From contig NZ_CAKVJA010000047.1 of NCBI RefSeq assembly GCF_934754925.1, positions 1 to 19,822 on the forward strand: 19,822 nt of DNA. The letters are read 5' to 3'. Below, piece after piece: positions 6,796 to 14,974 of the stretch. The position numbers were made by a program, and so were the translations under genes. Position 1 is the first letter of the stretch. Each line of letters starts with the position of its first letter. The notes under the pieces were generated by a model. It saw nothing but the letters and a program-made list of their open reading frames with translations. It did not search any database and was not told where the DNA came from. This DNA is from an uncultured Clostridium sp. Lineage in GTDB: Bacteria; Bacillota; Clostridia; Clostridiales; Clostridiaceae.

Positions 6796-8181
6796 ATGAA
6801 GATTAAAAAACTATTAGCCATTGCACTTACAACAACATTAGTGGCAAGTGCTTTTGTAGGATGTGGAAGTAAAGAGAAAAGTGATGACGCCACAAGTACT
6901 TCTGCTAATGAAACTACAGAAACAGAAATTTATTTTTTAAATTTTAAGCCTGAGATTGCAGATGTATATAAGAAGATTGCTGAAGATTATGAGGATGAAA
7001 CTGGAGTAAAAGTGAAAGTTGAGACTGCAGCAAGTGGTACTTATGAACAAACATTAAAATCAGAAATAGCAAAGAAAGATGCTCCAACAATATTCCAAAT
7101 TAATGGACCAGTTGGATATGAATCATGGAAAGATTATTGTCTGGATTTAAAAGATACAGATCTTTACAATCATTTACTTGATAAAAGCTTAGCAGTTACA
7201 AGTGGTGATGGAGTATATGGTATACCTTACGCTGTTGAAGGATATGGAATTATATATAATGATGAAATAATGCAAAAATATTTTGCACTAGAAAATAAAG
7301 CAACAGACGTTGAATCCATGAAAGATATTAATAACTTTGATAAATTAAAAGAAGTTGTAGAAGACATGCAAGCTAATAAAGATAAATTAGGAATTGAAGG
7401 TGTTTTTGCATCAACTTCAATGGCTGCTGGTAATGCATGGAGATGGGAAACACATTTAGCAAATATACCACTATATTATGAATTTAAAGATAATGCAGGT
7501 GAAGGTAGAGATTCATTACAAGCTGGATTAGATGCTAATGAAATTGAATTTAAATATAATAAAAATTTCAAAAATATATATGATTTATATACAAACAATT
7601 CAGTTTCAGAAAAAGGTGTTTTAGGAAATAAGAGTGTAGATGATTCAATGGCTGAATTTGCTTTAGGTGATTGTGCTATGGTTCAAAATGGTAACTGGGC
7701 TTGGTCACAAATAAGTGGCATAGATGGAAATACTGTTAAAGAAGAAAATATTAAATTTATGCCAATATACACAGGTATGCAAGGGGAAGAAAATCAAGGA
7801 CTTTGTATAGGTACTGAAAACTATTTAGCTATTAATAGTCAAGCTTCTGAAGAAAAACAACAAGCTTCTATTGATTTTCTAAATTGGTTATTTACAAGTG
7901 ACACAGGAAAGGCTTATGTTACAGGTGATTTAGGATTTATAGCTCCATTTGATACATTTAATGATGATGAAAAGCCTGCTGATCCATTATCAAAAGAAGT
8001 TATTAATTGGATGGAAAAAGAAGGTGTAGAAACAGTTAAATGGACTTTCCAAGCATTCCCAAGTCAAAACTTTAAAGATACTTTTGCTGGTGCTTTGCTT
8101 GAATATGTTCAAGGTACTCAAGATTGGGATTATGTTGTACAAACTGTAAGAGATTCTTGGAAGGCTGAAAAAGCTGAATAA
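6796..8181 (+). CDS. Sugar ABC transporter substrate-binding lipoprotein (CUT1 family)
   Basis: Extracellular carbohydrate-binding protein of the SBP_bac_1 family, feeding the two permeases downstream. Residues 1-23 are a lipoprotein signal with lipobox FVGC (Cys23), followed by a Ser/Thr/Glu-rich linker to about residue 45. The mature part has typical features: YEDETGVKVKVE near the N-terminus, PTIFQINGP, and a Trp-rich region (WRWETH, GNWAWSQI) likely to stack on sugar rings. The 461-aa length is normal. GGGAGAGGGAG lies just before the ATG. The sugar cannot be told from sequence: there is no hydrolase or sugar kinase beside it. The cre-like sites suggest catabolite control. Confidence 0.88.
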   Translation: MKIKKLLAIALTTTLVASAFVGCGSKEKSDDATSTSANETTETEIYFLNFKPEIADVYKKIAEDYEDETGVKVKVETAASGTYEQTLKSEIAKKDAPTIFQINGPVGYESWKDYCLDLKDTDLYNHLLDKSLAVTSGDGVYGIPYAVEGYGIIYNDEIMQKYFALENKATDVESMKDINNFDKLKEVVEDMQANKDKLGIEGVFASTSMAAGNAWRWETHLANIPLYYEFKDNAGEGRDSLQAGLDANEIEFKYNKNFKNIYDLYTNNSVSEKGVLGNKSVDDSMAEFALGDCAMVQNGNWAWSQISGIDGNTVKEENIKFMPIYTGMQGEENQGLCIGTENYLAINSQASEEKQQASIDFLNWLFTSDTGKAYVTGDLGFIAPFDTFNDDEKPADPLSKEVINWMEKEGVETVKWTFQAFPSQNFKDTFAGALLEYVQGTQDWDYVVQTVRDSWKAEKAE

Positions 8182-8190
8182 TATTTAAAT

Positions 8191-8220
8191 AAAGGCAGCA
8201 TATGGATATGTGCTGTCTTT
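8191..8220 (+). terminator. Intra-operon hairpin after the binding-protein gene
   Basis: AAAGGCAGCA (8191-8200) pairs with TGCTGTCTTT (8211-8220) with one G-T pair. No long T-run follows. It lies 10 bases after the stop and 88 bases before the first permease gene. It is likely an mRNA stabiliser or leaky terminator that raises binding-protein levels over permeases. Confidence 0.6.
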
Positions 8221-8307
8221 AATATTAAAAACGTATTAGCTTATAAACATACAGGAAAAATGTTAATAACATAATATAAATATAATTTTGTATGGGGGGA
8301 AGAGAAT

Positions 8308-9150
8308 ATGCAAAAGAGTATGAAAAAATATTTTTGGTTGTTTGCGCTACCTACATTAATAGCTTTTGCAATAGCATTTTTGATTCCATTTATAATGGGG
8401 ATTTACTTGTCTTTTACTAAATTTACTACTGTAACTAATGCAACATTTGTAGGGTTAAATAATTATAAGAAGGCATTTTCAAGTCCAGAATTTATTAATG
8501 CTTTAATTTTTACAACTAAATTTGTTATTGTATCAGTTATAACTGTTAATGTATTTGCTTTTGCCTTAGCATATCTTTTAACTAGAAAGTTAAAAGGTAC
8601 TAATATATTTAGAACTGTATTTTTTATGCCTAATTTAATTGGAGGAATAGTTTTAGGATATATATGGTTAATAATTCTAAATGGAATTCTTAATTACTTT
8701 GGTGTTAATTTAACTTATGATCCTAAGTATGGGTTTTGGGGATTAGTTGTTTTGCTTAATTGGCAACAAATTGGATATATGATGATTATATATATTGCAG
8801 GTATTCAAAATATACCAGGAGAATTAATAGAAAGTGCTAAAATTGATGGAGCATCTAAATGGATGACATTGAGAAAAATTACAATTCCACTAGTTATGCC
8901 ATCAATAACTATATGTCTTTTCTTAACTATGTCAAATGCATTTAAGTTATTTGACCAAAACTTAGCATTAACTGATGGAGCACCAGGAGGAAAGACAGCA
9001 ATGCTTGCTTTAGATATATATAAGACATTCTATAATAAAGTTGGTTCAGAAGGAGTAGGACAAGCAAAGGCAGTAATATTCTTCTTAATAGTAGCAGTAA
9101 TAATGTTACTTCAATTAAATATCACTAGAAAGAGGGAGGTTGAAAATTAA
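8308..9150 (+). CDS. Sugar ABC transporter permease, MalF/UgpA type
   Basis: First inner-membrane subunit of the CUT1 importer (280 aa, about six membrane helices, short N-terminal cytoplasmic tail). The EAA loop that docks the ATPase reads ELIESAKIDGASKWMTLRKI, followed by TIPLVMPSI. GGGGGAAGAG precedes the ATG. The stop codon shares its last base with the start codon of the second permease (TAATG), so the two are translationally coupled and should form a heterodimer. Substrate unknown. Confidence 0.9.
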   Translation: MQKSMKKYFWLFALPTLIAFAIAFLIPFIMGIYLSFTKFTTVTNATFVGLNNYKKAFSSPEFINALIFTTKFVIVSVITVNVFAFALAYLLTRKLKGTNIFRTVFFMPNLIGGIVLGYIWLIILNGILNYFGVNLTYDPKYGFWGLVVLLNWQQIGYMMIIYIAGIQNIPGELIESAKIDGASKWMTLRKITIPLVMPSITICLFLTMSNAFKLFDQNLALTDGAPGGKTAMLALDIYKTFYNKVGSEGVGQAKAVIFFLIVAVIMLLQLNITRKREVEN

Positions 9151-10025
9151 TGGAAGCAAAATTAAATACTAAAAAGGATATAGAATTAAAATATACTCCT
9201 AAAAAGAAAAATAATATAGTACTTTATATTATTTTAATAGCCTTATCAGTACTATTTTTAGCACCTATATTTATAGTATTATACAATTCATTTAAAGGTA
9301 AATTATATATAAGTAGGACCCCTTTTGCTTTACCAAATACAACAACTTTTTCTGGATTAGATAATTATATAAGTGGTATAGAGAAAACCGGATTTATTTC
9401 TGCCTTTGGATTATCTGTATTTATAACTGTATTTTCAACAGCTGTAATTATTTTATTTACATCAATGACAGCTTGGTATATTACAAGAGTAAAATCAAAA
9501 ATCACAAGCTTTCTATATTACTTATTTGTATTTTCTATGATAGTACCATTTCAAATGGTTATGTTCACAATGAGCAAGATAGCAAATATTCTAAATCTAG
9601 ATAATCCCATTGGAATTATAATTATATATCTTGGATTTGGAGCAGGACTTTCTGTGTTTATGTTTAGTGGATTTGTTAAATCAATTCCTATAGATATTGA
9701 GGAAGCTGCTATGATAGATGGATGCAATCCAATACAAACATTTTTCTTAATAGTATTACCTTTATTAAAACCAATATCTATTACAATAGCTATTTTAAAC
9801 GTAATGTGGATATGGAATGATTATTTACTTCCTACTTTAGTTTTAGGTTCAGATTATAAAACATTACCTATGGCTGTACAATATTTGCGTGGTGGATATG
9901 GTGCTGTTGATATGGGGGCTATGATGGCTGTTTTAGTTCTTGCTATTATACCAATAGTAATATTCTACTTAGTTTGTCAAAAGCATATTATAGAGGGTAT
10001 TGCAGCTGGAGCTGTAAAAGGATAA
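9150..10025 (+). CDS. Sugar ABC transporter permease, MalG/UgpE type
   Basis: Second membrane subunit of the importer (291 aa, about six membrane helices after a basic N-terminal tail). The EAA loop is IDIEEAAMIDGCNPIQTFFL followed by LPLLKP, and the C-terminus GIAAGAVKG is typical of MalG-type subunits. AGAGGGAGG lies before the ATG, inside the preceding gene. No ATPase gene follows, so the importer must use an ATPase encoded elsewhere, as many Firmicutes CUT1 systems do with a shared MsmX/MsmK-type subunit. Confidence 0.9.
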   Translation: MEAKLNTKKDIELKYTPKKKNNIVLYIILIALSVLFLAPIFIVLYNSFKGKLYISRTPFALPNTTTFSGLDNYISGIEKTGFISAFGLSVFITVFSTAVIILFTSMTAWYITRVKSKITSFLYYLFVFSMIVPFQMVMFTMSKIANILNLDNPIGIIIIYLGFGAGLSVFMFSGFVKSIPIDIEEAAMIDGCNPIQTFFLIVLPLLKPISITIAILNVMWIWNDYLLPTLVLGSDYKTLPMAVQYLRGGYGAVDMGAMMAVLVLAIIPIVIFYLVCQKHIIEGIAAGAVKG

Positions 10026-10039
10026 ATAATAAAAAATAT

Positions 10040-10088
10040 ATCTCTATTTATTGATAAGTTAAATTTATTAATAAATAGAGATTTTTTT
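10040..10088. terminator. Bidirectional terminator between converging operons
   Basis: A perfect 13-bp stem (10040-10052 with 10070-10082) is flanked by a T-run on the plus strand (10082-10088) and an A-run before the left arm (10031-10036). It can serve the sugar operon on plus and the GntP gene on minus. Confidence 0.9.
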
Positions 10089-10124
10089 ATTACAATAATA
10101 TACTATTATAATTTATTATTTTTA

Positions 10125-11504
10125 TTAAAAAGCAAATCTTATAGAAACTATTGCTACTATAATTATTGTAGTTAAAATAGGTATAACAACCGATGTCACA
10201 AATATATCTTTATAGCTTTGTTTATGAGTTAATCCGCAAATAGCTAAAGTTGTTATAACAGCTCCATTATGAGGTAAAGTGTCTAATCCACCTGAAGATA
10301 AAGATGCAATTCTATGAAGTATTTCCGGGGAAATAGAAAAATTTTGACTCATTTCAACAAAGGTTGGAGCAAGAGCAGATAATGTTATTCCTAATCCACC
10401 AGATGCAGAGGCTGTAAGACCACAAATTATATTTACAGAAATAGCTTCTGAAATAATTGGATTAGAAGAAATATTCATAATACTAGTTTGTATTGAGATG
10501 AAAATAGGCAATGCCTTAATTATACTACCATATCCAACTATAGCACTAGAATTTAATAAAGGAAGAAAAGAATTCTTAACTCCATCGCTAAGTGTATTAT
10601 TTAAATTTTTAAGTTTTTTATAATTTAATAATATAATATAAACTATTGAGATTACTATAGATATTATTACACTCCATGTTCCAGAAACTTTATCTAGCGT
10701 AACCCCGTATTGTTCTAAATAACTTCCATCTATATGAGGATAATAAAATTTTGAAAGTGTAAAGTTAGTAATAAATATTATTAAAATAGGTATAATAGAT
10801 ACAATTACATTAGGTAATTTTTCATTAGAATCAATTTTATTTGTATCAGAATGATTACCATATCCCTCACCATTATCTTTTGCTTTTTTAGCTCTTTTTG
10901 TAAGCCATAGCATACCTAAAGTAAACATAATAATACTTGCTGTTATACCTATTAATGGGGCTGCAAATGTATCTGTACCAAAATAGCTCATTGGTATAAC
11001 ATTTTGAATTTCAGGTGAACCTGGCATAGCTGTCATTGTAAAAGTAAATGCACCTAGAGCAATAGTTCCTGGTATAAGTCTTTTAGGTATATCTGCTTCT
11101 TTAAACAAAATATTTGCTAATGGATATAATATAAAAGCGACAACAAATAAAGAGACACCCCCATATGTTAAAAGTGCTCCAGATAAAACAATTGCAAGAA
11201 TTGCTTTATCCTTTCCTAGCTTTGTTGTAATAAATGATGCTATAGATTTACCATAACCAACTTCATCTATTAGTTTTGCAAAAATAGCTCCAGTTAAGAA
11301 TAAAGGAAAATAGCTTTTTACAAAGTTAGCAAATCCACTCATGTAAACTTCTGTATAATTAGCCATTAAGTGACTATTAACACCAAGTGAAATTAAGATA
11401 GTTAATAATCCTACAATAGGAGCTGTAATTATAGTAGAATAGCCTTTATATGCAAGATACATAATAAGTGATAAAGAAAGTATTAATCCGATTAAACTTA
11501 TCAT
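10125..11504 (-). CDS. GntP-family permease (gluconate/hydroxy-acid:H+ symporter)
   Basis: Polytopic inner-membrane transporter of 459 aa, about twelve helices, of the GntP family, which takes up gluconate and other small hydroxy acids such as 3-hydroxybutyrate. Family-like features include FPLFLTGAIFAKLIDEVGYGKSIA near the N-terminus, the MTAMPGSPEIQNVIP segment and the C-terminal SGGLDTLPHNGAVITTLAICGLTHKQSY. A hydrophilic stretch at about residues 205-230 splits two hydrophobic halves. TAAGGAG precedes the ATG on the minus strand. It is monocistronic with no metabolic enzyme beside it, so the substrate is open. Confidence 0.88.
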   Translation of the reverse strand: MISLIGLILSLSLIMYLAYKGYSTIITAPIVGLLTILISLGVNSHLMANYTEVYMSGFANFVKSYFPLFLTGAIFAKLIDEVGYGKSIASFITTKLGKDKAILAIVLSGALLTYGGVSLFVVAFILYPLANILFKEADIPKRLIPGTIALGAFTFTMTAMPGSPEIQNVIPMSYFGTDTFAAPLIGITASIIMFTLGMLWLTKRAKKAKDNGEGYGNHSDTNKIDSNEKLPNVIVSIIPILIIFITNFTLSKFYYPHIDGSYLEQYGVTLDKVSGTWSVIISIVISIVYIILLNYKKLKNLNNTLSDGVKNSFLPLLNSSAIVGYGSIIKALPIFISIQTSIMNISSNPIISEAISVNIICGLTASASGGLGITLSALAPTFVEMSQNFSISPEILHRIASLSSGGLDTLPHNGAVITTLAICGLTHKQSYKDIFVTSVVIPILTTIIIVAIVSIRFAF

Positions 11505-11658
11505 TTGTTTTCTCCTTATATATAATTTACTAAATTTATTATATGTACTTAATCAAAAAAATAGTATATAATACATATTAAACAATAACAATTATTATAT
11601 AATAAAATAGATATAAGTAAAGAGTTTTATGCTTACCTATATTAAGGAGTTAGTAAAA

Positions 11659-11787
11659 ATGGACAAAAAAGATAAAAAACAAGTAGAGATAGAAGCACCC
11701 AAAAAGATAAAATATCAATGTTTACATACTAAGGAAGCAAGAGAATGTACTTGTATAAGAAGTAAGGGATTAGTTTTAAAAAAATAA
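11659..11787 (+). CDS. Small basic Cys-rich protein (42 aa), unknown function
   Basis: An open frame of 42 codons with AAGGAG 9 bases before the ATG and its own strong terminator directly after the stop, so it is very probably a real gene. The protein begins MDKKDKKQ and has a CLH...CTC cluster: Cys21, His23, Cys30 and Cys32, spaced C-x-H-x6-C-x-C. This could bind a metal as a miniature zinc knuckle. It is lysine-rich throughout, with no signal peptide or membrane segment. Possible -10 boxes (TATAAT at 11567 and 11598) lie upstream, without convincing -35 boxes. I do not recognise the family. Confidence 0.65.
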   Translation: MDKKDKKQVEIEAPKKIKYQCLHTKEARECTCIRSKGLVLKK

Positions 11788-11791
11788 TATT

Positions 11792-11836
11792 AAGCAATAT
11801 CAGTTAGTTTATAAGGCTAATTGATGTTGCTTTTTT
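11792..11836 (+). terminator. Terminator of the small Cys-rich gene
   Basis: A 16-bp stem (11792-11807 with 11817-11832, two G-T pairs) is followed by T-run 11831-11836. It starts 5 bases after the small gene's stop. Confidence 0.9.
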
Positions 11837-11860
11837 ATTTGTAAAAATTTCAATTTAATA

Positions 11861-11889
11861 TTGTTTCTTTGTATACTTTGTATTATAAT
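11861..11889 (+). promoter_or_regulatory. Promoter of the GntR operon
   Basis: TTGTTT (11861-11866), a 17-base spacer and TATAAT (11884-11889). The -10 box lies at the centre of the large inverted repeat, so a protein bound there would exclude RNA polymerase. Confidence 0.65.
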
Positions 11890-11911
11890 ATATAATACAA
11901 AGTATACAAAG
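11867..11911. promoter_or_regulatory. Perfect 21-bp inverted repeat, probable GntR/YtrA operator
   Basis: Arms 11867-11887 and 11891-11911 are perfect inverted copies around the 3-base centre ATA. Each arm holds GTATAC and a second TTTGTAT-like block, so the site offers two nested half-site pairs. It ends 12 bases before the start codon of a YtrA-type repressor; autoregulation is the simplest reading. Confidence 0.8.
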
Positions 11912-11923
11912 GGGTGAAAAATA

Positions 11924-12322
11924 ATGATTATTAATTTAGATATGACTAGCAATATTCCTATTTATGTTCAACTTAGAAATGAAATTGTTATGGGAATTGG
12001 AAGAGGAGAATTAAAAAAAGGAGAAGGGCTTCCGACAGTCAGACAAATGGCAGAAGATATAGGTGTTAATAATATGACTGTTAATAAGGCATATACGATA
12101 CTAAAAAATGAAGGATATATTGAAATAGATAGAAGACATGGAGCTAAGGTTAATCCAGCCATAGATACTAGTAAGGAATTTAAGGAAAAGTTAGAAAGTG
12201 AACTAGAACTTATAATTGCTGAATCTGGTATAAAGGGAATTGAGTATAAAGAGTTTATGAAAATGTGTGAAGATATTTATAAAAATATGAATGGTTTAAA
12301 TGTAGTATGGAATGAGGGGTAA
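11924..12322 (+). CDS. GntR-family transcriptional regulator, YtrA subfamily
   Basis: DNA-binding repressor of 132 aa. Residues 8-76 form the winged helix, with the typical IPIYVQLRNEIV start, LPTVRQMAEDIGVNNMTVNKAY (helix-turn-helix) and LKNEGYIEIDRRHGAKV (wing). After this there is only a short C-terminal helical tail of about 50 residues, the hallmark of the YtrA group, which lacks a large ligand-binding domain. AAAGGGGTG precedes the ATG. The next gene starts 2 bases after the stop. YtrA-type genes usually control adjacent membrane or ABC transport genes and often respond to cell-wall stress; the effector here is unknown. Confidence 0.93.
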   Translation: MIINLDMTSNIPIYVQLRNEIVMGIGRGELKKGEGLPTVRQMAEDIGVNNMTVNKAYTILKNEGYIEIDRRHGAKVNPAIDTSKEFKEKLESELELIIAESGIKGIEYKEFMKMCEDIYKNMNGLNVVWNEG

Positions 12323-12324
12323 AG

Positions 12325-13719
12325 ATGGGTATTTTTAATATTATTTGGGGGAGTATACTAGTAGTTGTTTTATTATCAATGTATTTTAACTGTAAATATA
12401 TGATTAAAGGTGATAAAAATATTATTATAGGGGTAACAATTCCTTTCTTAGAGCTAAAAAATGAAAAAGTATTAAATATAATAAAGGATTTTAAAAGGGA
12501 GAATATTATTGGATATATAATAGCGACTATTGTATTTATTCCTTCATTTTTCTTTAAGTTTAATTCAAATCAAATAGTATACTTCTTTTTATGGTTAATT
12601 GGAGTAGAGATTTTTACTAAAAGGTTATTTATTAAATATAACAAAAAGTTAATGGAGCTTAAAAGGGAAAATCAATGGTTATTACCAAGTAAAAGATTAG
12701 TTACTATAGATACAGAAGTTACTAGATTAAAAGATAAGATGCCTGTATCAATTTTATGGTTTATTCCAAGTTTTATAATTTCATTAATTCCAATTGCAAT
12801 AGTTTTTAATAATATAAAAGAATATGGAGCAAGTTTAGGAGTTGGATCAGCTAATGCATTAATAGGAAATATAATTTTCTTTATTATGTATAAAATATAT
12901 TCTAAAGGAAAGACAGATGTAATCAGTGAGGATTCAAATGCTAATATAGCATATAATACTATATTTAAAAGAACATGGACATTAGGAACTATAACTGCAG
13001 CTACAACTCAAAGTATTGGTATGTTATTTATGTTTTTACTTCTTTTAAATAACAATAATAGTATAATATTATTTATTTTATCAATAGTAGTACCAGCAAC
13101 AATTATTTTTATAGGTATATTTTATATAAATAATAAAATAAGAGAAGAACAAGGTAGAATATTAAATACATGTAAGAATCCTATTTATACTGATAATGAT
13201 GAGTTTTGGAGTAAAGGAGTATATAATAATCCCAATGATAGATCTGTAACAGTTGAAGATAGGACAGGCTATGGAATTACTTATAATTTAGGAACTAAAA
13301 AGGGAAGAATAATTTATTATGGATCTTTAATATTTGCTGGAATAATTATTATAGGTACTACAGTAAGTATGGTAAGGTTTGATCATGCTAAGTTTACTTT
13401 AAGTATAGATAATAATATTGTTAAAATAAACGCACCAACTTATGGAACAAAATTTGATATTGATGATATTGAAGAAGTAGCAATGCTAGATAATCTACCT
13501 TCTGGAATACGAACAAATGGAGTAGGTGCATCAACATATAATCTTGGTAACTTCAGTATTAATGGTTATGGAAAGTGTAAATTATATGTTTATTTTGAAA
13601 ATAAAAATTGTATTAGTATTAAGTTAAAAGATAATAGTTATATTTTTTTCAATGATAAAAGTAATGATAAAACACTAAAGTATTATAGTGAATTAGAAAA
13701 AGTACTAGAAAAAAGCTAA
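12325..13719 (+). CDS. Multi-pass membrane protein with DUF5808-like segment
   Basis: A 464-aa membrane protein with about eight predicted helices (near residues 4-20, 60-78, 80-96, 140-162, 172-192, 220-238, 242-266 and 332-352). The region EFWSKGVYNNPNDRSVTVED, near residue 295, followed by RTGYGITYNLG, resembles the DUF5808 segment of DUF1648-type membrane proteins that often sit beside YtrA regulators. After the last helix the C-terminal 110 residues look like a beta-rich soluble domain, possibly PH-like. GAGGGG inside the end of the regulator gene supplies the ribosome binding site. Function unknown; it is the only visible target of the regulator. Confidence 0.85.
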   Translation: MGIFNIIWGSILVVVLLSMYFNCKYMIKGDKNIIIGVTIPFLELKNEKVLNIIKDFKRENIIGYIIATIVFIPSFFFKFNSNQIVYFFLWLIGVEIFTKRLFIKYNKKLMELKRENQWLLPSKRLVTIDTEVTRLKDKMPVSILWFIPSFIISLIPIAIVFNNIKEYGASLGVGSANALIGNIIFFIMYKIYSKGKTDVISEDSNANIAYNTIFKRTWTLGTITAATTQSIGMLFMFLLLLNNNNSIILFILSIVVPATIIFIGIFYINNKIREEQGRILNTCKNPIYTDNDEFWSKGVYNNPNDRSVTVEDRTGYGITYNLGTKKGRIIYYGSLIFAGIIIIGTTVSMVRFDHAKFTLSIDNNIVKINAPTYGTKFDIDDIEEVAMLDNLPSGIRTNGVGASTYNLGNFSINGYGKCKLYVYFENKNCISIKLKDNSYIFFNDKSNDKTLKYYSELEKVLEKS

Positions 13720-13755
13720 GAAGTTTGTAACAATTAAACAATACTATGTAAAATA

Positions 13756-13804
13756 TTAAATCAAAAACGTATTGTAAGTACTATACAATACGTTTTTGAT
13801 TTAA
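13756..13804. terminator. Bidirectional terminator, perfect 21-bp stem
   Basis: Arms 13756-13776 and 13784-13804 pair without mismatch around a 7-base loop. Each side holds AAAAA/TTTTT runs. It serves the membrane-protein gene on plus and the SDR gene on minus; its right arm includes the SDR stop codon (13801-13803). Confidence 0.85.
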
Positions 13805-14691
13805 CTATTTACAATTGTTCCACCATTTACATGAATTACTTGACCAGTAACATAGCTAGAATCATCTGATGCTAAGTATACATAGGCAGGGGCTAATTCA
13901 AATGGTTGACCAGCTCTCTTCATAGGAACATCAGAACCAAAGTTTTTTATATATTCATCGGAAAAGCTTGAAACAGTAAGGGGAGTCCAAATTGGACCAG
14001 GAGCTACAGCATTAACTCTTATTCCTTTTGTAACTAAGGATTGAGAAAGTGATCTTGTAAAAGTAACTACTGCTCCTTTAGTAGATGAATAATCAATAAG
14101 TTGTATATGTCCTTGATATGCTGTAACAGAAGTGGTATTAACTATTGTACTACCTTTTTTCATATGGCATAATGCAGCTTGAGTGAGATAAAACATTGGA
14201 AATATATTTATCTTATAAGTCAATTCAAGTTGATCTTGAGAAATATCTTCTATACTTTCTTGAGGAAATTGAACACCAGCATTATTTATTAATATATCTA
14301 TTTTTCCAAAATCCTTAACAACACAATCAACTAAACTTTTGCAAAAAGATTTGCAAGAAATATCACCCATATATAATATACATTTACTCCCATAAGCTTC
14401 TACACAACTTTTAGTAGTCTTAGCATCTATTTCTTCATATAAATAAGAAATAGCAACGCTAGCTCCTTCTTTAGCAAAAGCTATTGCAATAGCTCTACCA
14501 ATTCCGCTATCTCCACCTGTTATTAGGGCAACCTTTCCCTTAAGTTTTTCACTACCTTTATAGCAAGGGTTATCAAATATTGGTTTAGGGTTCATTTTAG
14601 CTTCAATTCCTGGTTGAATATCTTGGTGTTGAGGAGGAAATTTTTTTGGAAGTTTATCATAGTCTATACAATCATAATTTCTATTACTCAT
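13801..14691 (-). CDS. Short-chain dehydrogenase/reductase, YghA/YhxC-like
   Basis: NAD(P)-dependent oxidoreductase of the classical SDR family, 296 aa. A 50-residue N-terminal extension (with PPQHQDIQPG) is characteristic of the YghA/YhxC/general-stress group. The Rossmann glycine motif is TGGDSGIG (58-65), NNAG is at 136-139, and the catalytic Ser188, Tyr201 and Lys205 are present. AGGAG precedes the ATG on the minus strand. The substrate is unknown; relatives reduce aldehydes or are annotated as glucose dehydrogenases or stress proteins. Confidence 0.92.
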   Translation of the reverse strand: MSNRNYDCIDYDKLPKKFPPQHQDIQPGIEAKMNPKPIFDNPCYKGSEKLKGKVALITGGDSGIGRAIAIAFAKEGASVAISYLYEEIDAKTTKSCVEAYGSKCILYMGDISCKSFCKSLVDCVVKDFGKIDILINNAGVQFPQESIEDISQDQLELTYKINIFPMFYLTQAALCHMKKGSTIVNTTSVTAYQGHIQLIDYSSTKGAVVTFTRSLSQSLVTKGIRVNAVAPGPIWTPLTVSSFSDEYIKNFGSDVPMKRAGQPFELAPAYVYLASDDSSYVTGQVIHVNGGTIVNS

Positions 14692-14833
14692 AAAATCTCC
14701 TATGAAATTTATATAATTATAAAATATGAATTAGATATTTTATATGTGAAAATTTATAGAAAGTGAAAATAAGATAATGTTATTATATAGTGTAGCTTGT
14801 TATTAATTAAATGAATTTTTTATAAATAAAAAA

Positions 14834-14863
14834 TAGTAGCAACTATATTATAGGATGCTACTA
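14834..14863 (-). terminator. Terminator-like hairpin downstream of the UV endonuclease gene
   Basis: TAGTAGCA (14834-14841) pairs with TGCTACTA (14856-14863). On the minus strand it is followed by a T-rich run (TTTTTTATTT), placing it as terminator for the gene at 14975-15937, although 110 bases past the stop. Confidence 0.65.
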
Positions 14864-14896
14864 GTTTTTAATGCTATTTGTCGAAATAACTAAAGT

Positions 14897-14938
14897 TGTA
14901 TGGTGTAAAATATATTGCAGTATGTTTTACATCATACA
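14897..14938. repeat. Imperfect inverted repeat in the SDR/UvsE gap
   Basis: A 14-bp stem (14897-14910 with 14925-14938, one G-T pair) with a 14-base loop. No good T-run follows on either strand, so it is not a standard terminator. It may be a 3' RNA structure of the UvsE transcript or a protein binding site. Confidence 0.55.
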
Positions 14939-14974
14939 CTATTATTAACACTTTTTTTTAGTTTATACATAAAA

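Noticed and set aside
6606..6893. 95-codon minus-strand frame across the sugar operon promoter
   Set aside because: It overlaps the promoter, operator and start of the binding-protein gene, has no ribosome binding site and no recognisable motif.
11867..11911. CRISPR repeat or rho-independent terminator
   Set aside because: A single copy, AT-rich with a 3-base centre, containing a promoter -10 box and placed just before a start codon: an operator fits better.
11968..12162. 64-codon minus-strand frame inside the GntR gene
   Set aside because: A shadow of a clearly conserved winged-helix coding region.
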